Positions 1-5,795 of a stretch of 5,795 nucleotides of DNA are shown piece after piece. The DNA comes from Thermodesulfobacteriota bacterium (lineage in GTDB: Bacteria > Desulfobacterota > DSM-4660 > Desulfatiglandales > HGW-15). How positions within the stretch are numbered: position 1 is the stretch's first letter; the number at the start of each line of letters is the position of its first letter. The stretch covers positions 1-5,795 of the forward strand of contig JALOPA010000163.1 in assembly GCA_025454125.1 (NCBI GenBank), read 5' to 3'. Both the position numbers and the translations under genes were made by a program. The notes under the pieces are model-generated. The model did not search any database. It had not been told where the DNA came from and saw only the letters and a program-made list of their open reading frames with translations.

Positions 1-1
1 C

Positions 2-949
2 AGCGTGTATCAGGGCGCCAAAGACAAAGTGTTGGGCTTTGTTGGATACGACACATCAGGAATCAGCGCTATCAAACCTTTTGCAATCCAGGACAAAAAA
101 CCTTTTATCGCAGTGTGTACAAACTGGAACTTTATTAATCCGCCCTCGGAGTATGTTTTCAGCACCACCCCTCCTTATGAAGAGATCGTGTACGGGATGA
201 TGCAAACCATCAAGGCGAATTGGAAAGAGGCCAGAACCCCTCGGCTCGGGCTGATTTCTTTTGAGACGCCTTCAGGAAGGGTCGCCGTCAGCGCCGCGAA
301 AAAATATAGCGGGACCCTTGGATGGGAAGTCGACCCTGTGACGATTGTCCCTCCGACCGCTGTTGATTTCAGCGAGGCGATTGCTCAGATCAAAGCGAAA
401 AAACCGGACTGGGTTTTGATGTCCCTGTCGGGCGGCCAGATGAAGAATGTCCTGAGCCAGGCCAAGGTCGCGGGTGTAAAAGAAAAAACCAATTGGCTGC
501 TGCCTTATTGGGGGGCGTTCACGGATTCGGCAGTGGACGTCGTGGGCAGAGAGAACCTGGAAGGCGTGTACGGGACGTGCCAGGTATCGCACCCGGAAGC
601 TCACGAAGGGGCCAAGAAATGGGCCGAGTGGACCAAAGCGAATGGCGGTAAAGCCTGTGACGAATCAGGGAATACGTGCGCAGCGGGTGCTTTTGTCCTA
701 GCGGAGGCGATCAAGAAAGCCCTGGAAAAGGTGAGCCTTAAAGAGCTTGACGGTCCCAACCTTTCCAAACACGGCATCCAGCGAATCCAGAATTTCACGA
801 TCTTCGGAGATTTCATGCCGCCCGTCAATTTTGGGCCGGGCCAGAGTCAAGGAAGCTCTAGAATAACCGTTCTCCGTATGATCAACGGCAAAGTGACCAC
901 GGCCATTCCATGGTCTGATGTGCCTCGTCTCAGCAGCGAGCAAAAATAA
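2..949 (+). CDS. Periplasmic substrate-binding protein of a HAAT/Liv-type ABC importer (5'-truncated)
   Basis: This is the C-terminal ~315 residues of a type I periplasmic binding protein (Peripla_BP_6/LivK-like), which captures the solute outside the inner membrane and delivers it to the LivHM permease. The frame is open to the left window edge, so the GTG at base 5 is an internal valine codon. Family members are usually about 380-430 residues, so the signal peptide and roughly the first 70-110 residues are missing. Counting from base 5, the central fold shows the strand-like segments KVLGFVGYDTS (8-18), RLGLISFETPSG (80-91) and PDWVLMSLSGG (134-144). The C-terminal part has DFMPPVNFGP (269-278) followed by RITVLRMINGKV, matching the usual end of this family. 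Cysteines lie at 38, 192, 218 and 225. The TAA stop is followed by a hairpin and then livF. LivK-like describes the fold only; the ligand is unknown and, given the adjacent ligase, may be a carboxylate rather than an amino acid. Confidence 0.9.
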   Translation, partial: SVYQGAKDKVLGFVGYDTSGISAIKPFAIQDKKPFIAVCTNWNFINPPSEYVFSTTPPYEEIVYGMMQTIKANWKEARTPRLGLISFETPSGRVAVSAAKKYSGTLGWEVDPVTIVPPTAVDFSEAIAQIKAKKPDWVLMSLSGGQMKNVLSQAKVAGVKEKTNWLLPYWGAFTDSAVDVVGRENLEGVYGTCQVSHPEAHEGAKKWAEWTKANGGKACDESGNTCAAGAFVLAEAIKKALEKVSLKELDGPNLSKHGIQRIQNFTIFGDFMPPVNFGPGQSQGSSRITVLRMINGKVTTAIPWSDVPRLSSEQK

Positions 950-962
950 GGTGCAGGTGCTC

Positions 963-992
963 AAGGCGCAAGGGGAGGAACCCCTGCGCCTT
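963..992 (+). promoter_or_regulatory. Intercistronic stem-loop between the binding-protein gene and livF
   Basis: The arm AAGGCGC-A-AGGGG (963-975) pairs with CCCCT-GCGCCTT (981-992), giving 12 base pairs with one bulged A (970) and the loop AGGAA (976-980). It begins 13 bases after the stop codon. The downstream sequence is TTACAAAATC, with no run of T, so it is a poor intrinsic terminator on either strand. Similar hairpins after binding-protein genes are known to protect the upstream mRNA end or cause partial termination, so that the binding protein is made in excess over the membrane parts. That role here is inferred. The remainder of the 77-bp gap shows no clear promoter. Confidence 0.6.
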
Positions 993-1026
993 ACAAAATC
1001 CGCAGGAACGGGGTCTAGGTCGGGCC

Positions 1027-1821
1027 ATGCTTTCAATCAACAACATTGAGGTAGTCTACAACAAGGTCATCCTTGTGCTAAGAGGCATCTCCCTGCACGT
1101 CGATGACGGTAAGATTGTCGCCCTGCTCGGAGCCAACGGTGCCGGAAAAAGCACGACCCTCAAGGCCGTTTCCGGGCTTTTGAAGCCGGAGCTGGGCGAG
1201 GTCACCCGGGGGACCATTGATTACAATAGTGTCCCGGTCCAAAACGGGGACCCCAAGAATGCCGTGCGCATGGGCATCATCCAGGTCGTGGAGGGGAGAA
1301 AGGTCTTTGAACACTTGACGGTGGAAGACAATCTCGTGATCGGGGGTTCCATACAAAAGGACAAAGGCCGGGCTCGGCGAGATCTGGAGACCGTTTATAC
1401 CTATTTCCCCAGGCTTGAGCAATTCAAGAAAAGAGTCAGCGGGTATCTATCCGGGGGAGAGCAGCAAATGCTGCTGATCGGGCGGGCGCTCATGGCGCAT
1501 CCCTCGATCATGCTCTTGGATGAACCCTCCATGGGGTTGGCCCCCAAGATCGTAGAAGAGATTTTTTCGATTATCCGGAGAATCAACAAGGAGGAGCAGA
1601 CGTCGATTTTGCTCGTGGAGCAGAATGCCAAGGCCGCGCTCACTCTTTCTCACCATGCGTACGTGATGGAAAACGGGAGAATCGTTTTGGATGGACCGGC
1701 CGAGCACATCAGGGAAAACGAAGATGTGAAGGAATTTTATCTGGGGCTGAGCCAGGTGGGTCAGAAAAAAAGCTATCGGGAAGTGAAGCATTACAAGAGG
1801 CGGAAAAGGTGGCTGGGATAA
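1027..1821 (+). CDS. livF: ABC transporter ATP-binding protein LivF
   Basis: A 264-residue cytoplasmic ATPase subunit that pairs with LivG to drive the LivHM permease. Visible motifs are Walker A GANGAGKS (35-42, Lys41), a Q-loop region VVEGR (88-92), signature LSGGEQQ (141-147), Walker B IMLLDEP (161-167, catalytic Glu166), D-loop SMGLAP, and LLVEQN (195-200) where Gln199 occupies the usual switch-His position. The short helical region and the VEQN motif separate LivF from LivG. LivF proteins commonly have about 235-240 residues; the extra length is a basic tail (about 246-264, ending KHYKRRKRWLG). The ATG start matches the family N-terminus (MLSINNIEVVY). Its Shine-Dalgarno is weak (AGGT, 1017-1020), and no other in-frame start lies in the preceding few dozen bases. 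The end is 3 bp from livG. Family assignment is secure; the substrate is not indicated. Confidence 0.95.
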   Translation: MLSINNIEVVYNKVILVLRGISLHVDDGKIVALLGANGAGKSTTLKAVSGLLKPELGEVTRGTIDYNSVPVQNGDPKNAVRMGIIQVVEGRKVFEHLTVEDNLVIGGSIQKDKGRARRDLETVYTYFPRLEQFKKRVSGYLSGGEQQMLLIGRALMAHPSIMLLDEPSMGLAPKIVEEIFSIIRRINKEEQTSILLVEQNAKAALTLSHHAYVMENGRIVLDGPAEHIRENEDVKEFYLGLSQVGQKKSYREVKHYKRRKRWLG

Positions 1822-1824
1822 CTT

Positions 1825-2622
1825 ATGACAAAAGGTGCTGAAAAGAAAGCAGTTATCCGACTGGAGGACGTGAGGCTGAGATTCGGGGGGGTGGAAGCCC
1901 TCAGAGGCGTGAGCCTGGAAGTGAGGGAAGGGGAAATCCTCGCGATCATCGGTCCCAACGGCGCCGGAAAAACATGCGTTTTCAACTGCATTAACGGGTT
2001 CTATAAACCTCACGCTGGCCGGATCTATTACGGGGATGTGGAGATCACAAAACTCAGGCCCGACAAGATAGCGAACATGGGAATTGCCAGAACCTTTCAG
2101 AATATCCAGCTGTTCACAGGCCTATCCACCGTGGACAACCTGATGGCCGGCAGACATATCCGGATGCGCAATAACTGGATCCAGGGAGCCCTTTTTTACG
2201 GGTTGGCAAGAAAAGAAGAAGTGGAGAATAGGGAATTCGTGGAGAAGATCATCGACTTCCTTGAACTCGAGGCCGTCAGGAAGGAAGCGATCGGCGCCGT
2301 GCCCTACGGCTTGAGAAAACGGGTCGATCTGGGGCGGGCCCTTGCTCAGGAGCCGAGAGTCCTTTTGCTCGACGAACCCATGGCCGGGATGAATGCGGAG
2401 GAAAAAGAAGATATTGCCCGATTTGTTGTCGACATCTTTGAGCTGAGGAAAATACCGATTGTGCTTGTTGAACATGACATGGGCGTGGTCATGGATATTG
2501 CCGACAGGATCGTGGTTTTGAATTTTGGAGAGGTGATTGCGGAGGGTTCTCCGGAGGAGATCAAGGCGAATCCTGAAGTGATTGAAGCGTACCTCGGGTC
2601 CGAGGAGGCTTTTGAGGGATAG
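1825..2622 (+). CDS. livG: ABC transporter ATP-binding protein LivG
   Basis: A 265-residue ATPase subunit, partner of LivF on the cytoplasmic face of the LivHM permease. It shows Walker A GPNGAGKT (43-50, Lys49), Q-loop ARTFQNIQLF (88-97, Gln92), a helical insert rich in charged residues (about 110-150) typical of LivG, a degenerate signature PYGLRKR (160-166) in place of LSGGQ, Walker B VLLLDEP (179-185, Glu184), D-loop MAGMN (186-190) and switch His217 in LVEHDMG. Length is close to the family norm (about 250-265). The residue after the Walker A threonine is Cys51 rather than the more usual Thr or Ser. The ATG lies 3 bp after the livF stop with only a weak GG-rich ribosome site (about 1811-1817), so translation is probably coupled to livF. 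It is followed by the ligase gene after 27 bp, instead of by permease genes. Confidence 0.95.
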   Translation: MTKGAEKKAVIRLEDVRLRFGGVEALRGVSLEVREGEILAIIGPNGAGKTCVFNCINGFYKPHAGRIYYGDVEITKLRPDKIANMGIARTFQNIQLFTGLSTVDNLMAGRHIRMRNNWIQGALFYGLARKEEVENREFVEKIIDFLELEAVRKEAIGAVPYGLRKRVDLGRALAQEPRVLLLDEPMAGMNAEEKEDIARFVVDIFELRKIPIVLVEHDMGVVMDIADRIVVLNFGEVIAEGSPEEIKANPEVIEAYLGSEEAFEG

Positions 2623-2637
2623 AAGGAAAGAAGGGCT

Positions 2638-2643
2638 GAGGAG
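2638..2643 (+). promoter_or_regulatory. Ribosome binding site of the acyl-CoA ligase gene
   Basis: GAGGAG lies 6 bases before the ATG at 2650, within a purine-rich 27-bp gap after livG. It is a better Shine-Dalgarno match than those of livF and livG, and it supports 2650 as the start. This suggests the ligase is translated independently and well, rather than only by coupling. Confidence 0.7.
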
Positions 2644-2649
2644 TAGAGG

Positions 2650-4563
2650 ATGCAGGAGAAAAAATCCGAGACATTGCCGCAGTTGCTGAAAAACACCTAT
2701 GAGGATATTCCCGACCGGATCGCCCTTCGCTTCAAGGATTTCGGAATCTGGAAGACGTATACGTGGTCCGAGTACTACCGTCACGTCAGAGATTTTGCTC
2801 TCGGTCTGGCCTCGCTGGGATTCGGCAAGGGCGATAAAATAGGGATCATCGGGGAAAACCAGCCGCCGTGGTACTGGGGCGAATTGGCCGCCCAGGCCCT
2901 TGGAGGAATCTGCGTGGGGATCTTTGTGGATGCGGTCCCCAAGGAGATCAGGTATATCGTCGAACACAGCGATGCCTCCGTGGTCATGGCTCATGATCAG
3001 GAACAGGTGGACAAAATCCTGGAGATAAGGGACGGCCTGCCCCTCCTGAAAAAAATCATCTACTGGGATCCCAAGGGGTTGTGGTTTTACGATGATCCTA
3101 TGCTGATGAGCCTTGAAAAAGTGGAGGAACTGGGGCGGGAGTTTGACAAGGCTCATCCCGGCTATTTTGAAGACGCAGTGGCAAGGGGCAAGGCGGAAGA
3201 CTGCGCGGTCATCTGCTACACCTCGGGAACGACAGGACTTCCCAAAGGGGCCATGCTGAGCCACAACACCTTAATTGAAACCCGGAAAGCATGGTCGGAG
3301 CCGGACACCTGCTATGAAGGGGACAATTACCTGTCCTTTCTTTCTCCTGCCTGGGCCACGGAACAATACCTGGGTGTGGCCGGCGGGTTCCTTTCCCGGT
3401 TCGTGACCAATTTCCCCGAGGCCGCCGAAACGGTCCAGGAGAATGTTCGGGAAATCGAGCCGAACGTGATCTTTTACGGCGCTAGGCAATGGGAGAGTAT
3501 CAACGCCATGATCCATGTGAAGATCGCGTCGGCCAAGGCCCTCAATCGCGCGATCTACAGCTTTTTCATGCCGGCAGCCTACAGGTATATGGACGCCGTG
3601 ATGGGGGGCAGAGCCCTATTGCCCTGGCAGAAAGGCGTGTATCTATTGTCGGAGCTTTTGGTGCTGAAGCCCCTGAGAAACAAGCTCGGACTGAATAGAA
3701 TACGTCATGCCTATACGGCCGGGGCTGCGGTGAGCCCGGATATCATCCGATTTTTCCAGGCGGTAGGAATCAATGTCAAGCAGCTCTACGGGCTGTCCGA
3801 AACCGGAGTCAACACCTGCCATCGCGACGGCGACGTGGATGCCGCGACCTCGGGTATTGCCCTGCCCCGCAATGAGGTCAAAATCGCTCCGGACGGGGAA
3901 GTGCTCATCAAAACAGACATGATGTTTATAGGCTATTACAAGGATCCCGACGCGAAGAAGGCCAAAGTGGACGGCGACGGCTATTTCCACACTGGCGACT
4001 ACGGTTATATTGATGAAAAAAAGCACCTTATCGTCATTGATCGCATGGCCGACATGAAGGAGTTGGCAGGCGGCGAGAAGTATTCCCCTCAGTTTACAGA
4101 GGTTCGGCTCCGGTTTTCCCCTTACATCAAGGATGCCCTGATTATCGGGGGCAAGACCCAATCCTACGTCACAGGGATTATTAATATCGATTTCGAGAAT
4201 GTAGGAAAATGGGCGGAGGCCCATCATATCTCTTATACCACGTTCCTCGATATTTCCCAGAAGGATGAGGTGGCGGAGCTCATCAAACAGGATATCCAGA
4301 ACGTAAATCGGGTGCTGCCTGACGCGGCCAGGGTCAAGCGGTTTGTTTGCCTGCACAAGGAATTTGATGCCGACGAAGCGGAGCTCACAAGGACCAGGAA
4401 GATAAGACGAGCCTTTGTGGAAGAGCGCTACAAGAACATCATCGAGGAGATGTACGGCGACCGGAAGGAGATCGCGGTGGAGAGCGAGGTCACCTATCAG
4501 GATGGGAGAAAAGGGATCCTTCGGGCCTTTGTGAAGGTGAGGGGTTTGGAGAGCAGAGGTTGA
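2650..4563 (+). CDS. AMP-forming acyl-CoA ligase (long-chain/FadD15-like), transporter-linked
   Basis: A 637-residue member of the adenylate-forming (ANL) superfamily, which activates a carboxylate with ATP to an acyl-AMP and then forms the CoA thioester. The phosphate-binding motif is YTSGTTGLPKG (190-200). The adenine/acyl motif is YGLSET (380-385), the ribose-binding Asp is in GYFHTGD (444-450), the hinge region is DRMADM (464-469) followed by LAGGEKYSP (472-480), and the C-terminal domain carries ELTRTRKIRR (578-587). Lys584 is the likely catalytic lysine by alignment with FadD15-type ELTPTLK motifs. The length and the GEKYSP region match long-chain/FadD15-like ligases better than acetyl-CoA synthetase (~650 aa with different motifs) or phenylacetate-CoA ligase (~430 aa). 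No membrane segment or signal peptide is evident, so it should be cytosolic or peripheral. A short tail (about 608-631) reads like a small beta hairpin. Its position between livG and livH suggests it activates the transported acid. The substrate and chain length are unknown. Confidence 0.9.
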   Translation: MQEKKSETLPQLLKNTYEDIPDRIALRFKDFGIWKTYTWSEYYRHVRDFALGLASLGFGKGDKIGIIGENQPPWYWGELAAQALGGICVGIFVDAVPKEIRYIVEHSDASVVMAHDQEQVDKILEIRDGLPLLKKIIYWDPKGLWFYDDPMLMSLEKVEELGREFDKAHPGYFEDAVARGKAEDCAVICYTSGTTGLPKGAMLSHNTLIETRKAWSEPDTCYEGDNYLSFLSPAWATEQYLGVAGGFLSRFVTNFPEAAETVQENVREIEPNVIFYGARQWESINAMIHVKIASAKALNRAIYSFFMPAAYRYMDAVMGGRALLPWQKGVYLLSELLVLKPLRNKLGLNRIRHAYTAGAAVSPDIIRFFQAVGINVKQLYGLSETGVNTCHRDGDVDAATSGIALPRNEVKIAPDGEVLIKTDMMFIGYYKDPDAKKAKVDGDGYFHTGDYGYIDEKKHLIVIDRMADMKELAGGEKYSPQFTEVRLRFSPYIKDALIIGGKTQSYVTGIINIDFENVGKWAEAHHISYTTFLDISQKDEVAELIKQDIQNVNRVLPDAARVKRFVCLHKEFDADEAELTRTRKIRRAFVEERYKNIIEEMYGDRKEIAVESEVTYQDGRKGILRAFVKVRGLESRG

Positions 4564-4594
4564 TTCCTTCCCGAGAAGGGATATCCAGAGAGGT

Positions 4595-4601
4595 AAAGGA
4601 G
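4595..4601 (+). promoter_or_regulatory. Ribosome binding site of livH
   Basis: AAAGGAG lies 11 bases before the ATG at 4613, a slightly long but workable spacing. It is in the 49-bp gap after the ligase stop. No closer purine-rich site is apparent, and the LivH N-terminus (short polar start, then membrane segment 1) fits this ATG. Confidence 0.6.
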
Positions 4602-4612
4602 CGCGAAAAGTC

Positions 4613-5503
4613 ATGGCTGATGCTTTGTTGCAGGCCATTGTATCGGGAATCCTGACGGGGGCCACCTATGCCCTGGTCGCCATGGGGATCGTCATCGTTT
4701 ACCGGTCTTCGGGGATTTTCAATTTTGCCCACGGAGCGATCATTCTCATCAGCGCTTTTCTCTTCTGGACCCTGGTGAGTCTGGCTCAATGGCCCTTGTG
4801 GGGCTGTGTGCTGGTCACGCTCGCAGCCGCTTATGGGATCGGATCGACGATCGAGTTTCTGGCCATGCGCCCCCTCCTGGGGCAGCCGATTCTGCCGAGC
4901 ATCATGATGACCCTGGGGCTCTCCATGCTTTTTCTTGGAATTTATGAAGTGGTTTGGGGACACCGGGGCCCTGTGACGTTCCCGGAATTCATGCCCATGG
5001 GGCACTGGAAGGTGGGGGAGATTGTGATTGGTCAGGCCAACACCATTGTCCTCGGCTCGGCCATTGTTCTTCTCCTTTTGTTCAATCTCTTTTTCCGGTT
5101 CACCGGCACGGGAAAACAGGTGCAGGCGATTTGCGAAGGCCACATTATCGCCCAGAGCGTGGGGATCGACGTGAAGAGGGTGTTGTCCTTTGTGTGGGTC
5201 ATCGCCTGCGTCTGTGCGGCACTGGCAGGGGTCCTGGTCGGCGCCACAGGCAGTGTCGGCATTCACCTGGATGAGCTGGTTTTTATGGTGATACCCGTGA
5301 TCATCCTCGGCGGGCTTGAGTCCATGGGCGGAGCCCTGATTGCAGGTTTCATCGTGGGGCTGGTGGAGATGATCTCCGCGACCTTTATCGACCCGGTCAT
5401 CGGCGGGGGGTTCAGGCAGGTCGCGCCGTATCTGTTCCTGCTGATCGTTCTGATCGTGAAGCCTTACGGACTTTTCGGTTGGAAGAGGATTGAAAGAATA
5501 TAA
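4613..5503 (+). CDS. livH: Branched-chain-type ABC transporter permease LivH
   Basis: A 296-residue inner-membrane permease of the LivH family (BPD_transp_2 fold), which forms the translocation path with LivM. Hydrophobic segments lie at about 8-30, 41-60, 62-84, 93-114, 140-162, 190-212, 222-256 (probably two) and 268-284, giving around eight or nine spans. Family landmarks are GATYALVAMGIVIVY (16-30), IFNFAHGA (35-42, usually INFAHG), the cytoplasmic coupling loop QAICEGHIIAQSVGIDVKRV (171-190) and ILGGLESMGGALIAGFIVGL (231-250). The length is close to that of other LivH proteins (about 290-310). It follows the ligase gene by 49 bp and precedes livM by 20 bp, so it belongs to the same operon. 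In the coupling loop, CEGHIIA replaces the more usual AQNPEAA-like sequence. No feature identifies the substrate. Confidence 0.95.
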   Translation: MADALLQAIVSGILTGATYALVAMGIVIVYRSSGIFNFAHGAIILISAFLFWTLVSLAQWPLWGCVLVTLAAAYGIGSTIEFLAMRPLLGQPILPSIMMTLGLSMLFLGIYEVVWGHRGPVTFPEFMPMGHWKVGEIVIGQANTIVLGSAIVLLLLFNLFFRFTGTGKQVQAICEGHIIAQSVGIDVKRVLSFVWVIACVCAALAGVLVGATGSVGIHLDELVFMVIPVIILGGLESMGGALIAGFIVGLVEMISATFIDPVIGGGFRQVAPYLFLLIVLIVKPYGLFGWKRIERI

Positions 5504-5506
5504 ACC

Positions 5507-5513
5507 AGGGAGG
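5507..5513 (+). promoter_or_regulatory. Ribosome binding site of livM
   Basis: AGGGAGG lies 10 bases before the ATG at 5524, just after the livH stop at 5501-5503. It is one of the strongest Shine-Dalgarno matches in the window, and it fixes the start of livM, whose reading frame runs off the window. Confidence 0.75.
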
Positions 5514-5523
5514 AAGTGGAACG

Positions 5524-5795
5524 ATGAATTTAGCGATCCCAGCAGGCGTCCGCGATGAGAGCTACAGCCAGGCGATCGGCATTGTCAAGACAAAGACCCA
5601 GTGGGTGATTGCCATCGTGGGATTGATCGCGCTCTTCAGTCTGCCTCCTTTTCTCAGCGACTACCTGAACAACCTTCTGGGTGTCATTTGCATCAACATG
5701 ATTGTCGTCCTGGGTTTAAACCTGCTGACAGGATACTGCGGACAGGTTTCCCTGGGTCAATCCGCCTTCGTCGCCATGGGGGCCTACGCGACCGG
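5524..5795 (+). CDS. livM: Branched-chain-type ABC transporter permease LivM (3'-truncated)
   Basis: The first 90 codons of the second permease subunit, cut by the right window edge; complete LivM proteins usually have about 320-420 residues. A hydrophilic N-terminal stretch of about 26 residues (MNLAIPAGVRDE through KTKTQ) precedes membrane segment 1 (about 27-45), and segment 2 covers about 50-69. The diagnostic LivM motif follows: GLNLLTGYCGQVSLGQ (64-79), then SAFVAMGAYAT. The family form is GLNLLTGYAGQLSLGH, so Gln79 stands where His is common. The frame has no stop to the end of the window. It starts 20 bp after livH behind a strong ribosome binding site and would pair with LivH to form the channel. 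Confidence 0.93.
   Translation, partial: MNLAIPAGVRDESYSQAIGIVKTKTQWVIAIVGLIALFSLPPFLSDYLNNLLGVICINMIVVLGLNLLTGYCGQVSLGQSAFVAMGAYAT

Noticed and set aside
5..7. GTG as a start codon for the first gene
   Set aside because: The frame is open upstream to the window edge, and the protein begins in mid-domain without a signal peptide, so it is an internal valine codon.
963..992. Intrinsic terminator ending the operon after the binding-protein gene
   Set aside because: There is no T-tract on either side, and the downstream genes are functionally tied to the upstream one; it was kept only as a stem-loop of uncertain role.
1815..1830. Possible livF-livG fusion or frameshift
   Set aside because: livF ends in a clean TAA, and livG has its own ATG and complete N-terminus 3 bp later; this is ordinary tight operon packing.
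1447..2013. 188-codon antisense open frame across the livF-livG junction
   Set aside because: It covers the conserved ATPase motifs of the other strand and shows no family features.
2122..3264. 380-codon antisense open frame across livG and the ligase gene
   Set aside because: It lies opposite two genes with clear family motifs, has no recognisable domain, and is rich in His, Pro and Arg as expected of a mirror frame.
4565..4586. Small inverted repeats after the ligase stop (CCTTC/GAAGG, and GGATATCC)
   Set aside because: Stems of 4-5 bp that overlap each other and lack a T-tract are expected by chance.
3643..4665. 340-codon antisense open frame opposite the ligase 3' half and livH start
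   Set aside because: It overlaps well-supported coding sequence, has no motif or ribosome site of note, and is explained by codon bias of the real strand.
4490..5266. 258-codon antisense open frame opposite livH
   Set aside because: Its very polar, His/Gln/Arg-rich product is the usual reverse image of a hydrophobic membrane protein gene.
4954..5274. Second + strand frame inside livH
   Set aside because: It is an out-of-frame shadow with a Gly/Arg/His-rich product; the livH frame carries the membrane segments and family motifs.

Overview
The window is one stretch of a chromosomal operon on the + strand. It encodes a branched-chain-amino-acid-type (HAAT/Liv family) ABC importer with an acyl-CoA ligase gene embedded in it. 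All six genes point the same way, with gaps of 3 to 77 bp, and the first and last genes are cut by the window edges. No RNA gene, mobile element, CRISPR array or convincing promoter is visible; the operon promoter must lie upstream of base 1.

Layout: bases 2-949 are the C-terminal part of a periplasmic substrate-binding protein. Bases 950-1026 are the only sizeable gap and hold an imperfect hairpin without a T-tract. Then come livF (1027-1821, ATPase), livG (1825-2622, ATPase), a 637-residue AMP-forming acyl-CoA ligase of the long-chain (FadD15-like) type (2650-4563), livH (4613-5503, permease) and the start of livM (5524 to the window end, permease).

How the genes fit together: the binding protein captures a solute in the periplasm, LivH and LivM form the membrane channel, and LivF and LivG power it. 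The ligase sits between the ATPase and permease genes, so it is probably made together with the transporter. The simplest inference is that the imported solute is a carboxylic acid (aliphatic, branched or aromatic) that is converted to its CoA thioester on entry, rather than an amino acid. This is inferred from gene order and family; the substrate cannot be read from the sequence.

Organism: a Gram-negative bacterium is implied by the periplasmic-binding-protein system. The moderate GC content (mid-fifties percent by eye), ATG starts, and protein style (for example the KHYKRRKRWL tail of LivF) suggest a proteobacterium, perhaps a Desulfobacterota/deltaproteobacterial carboxylate or aromatic degrader. 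That placement is tentative.
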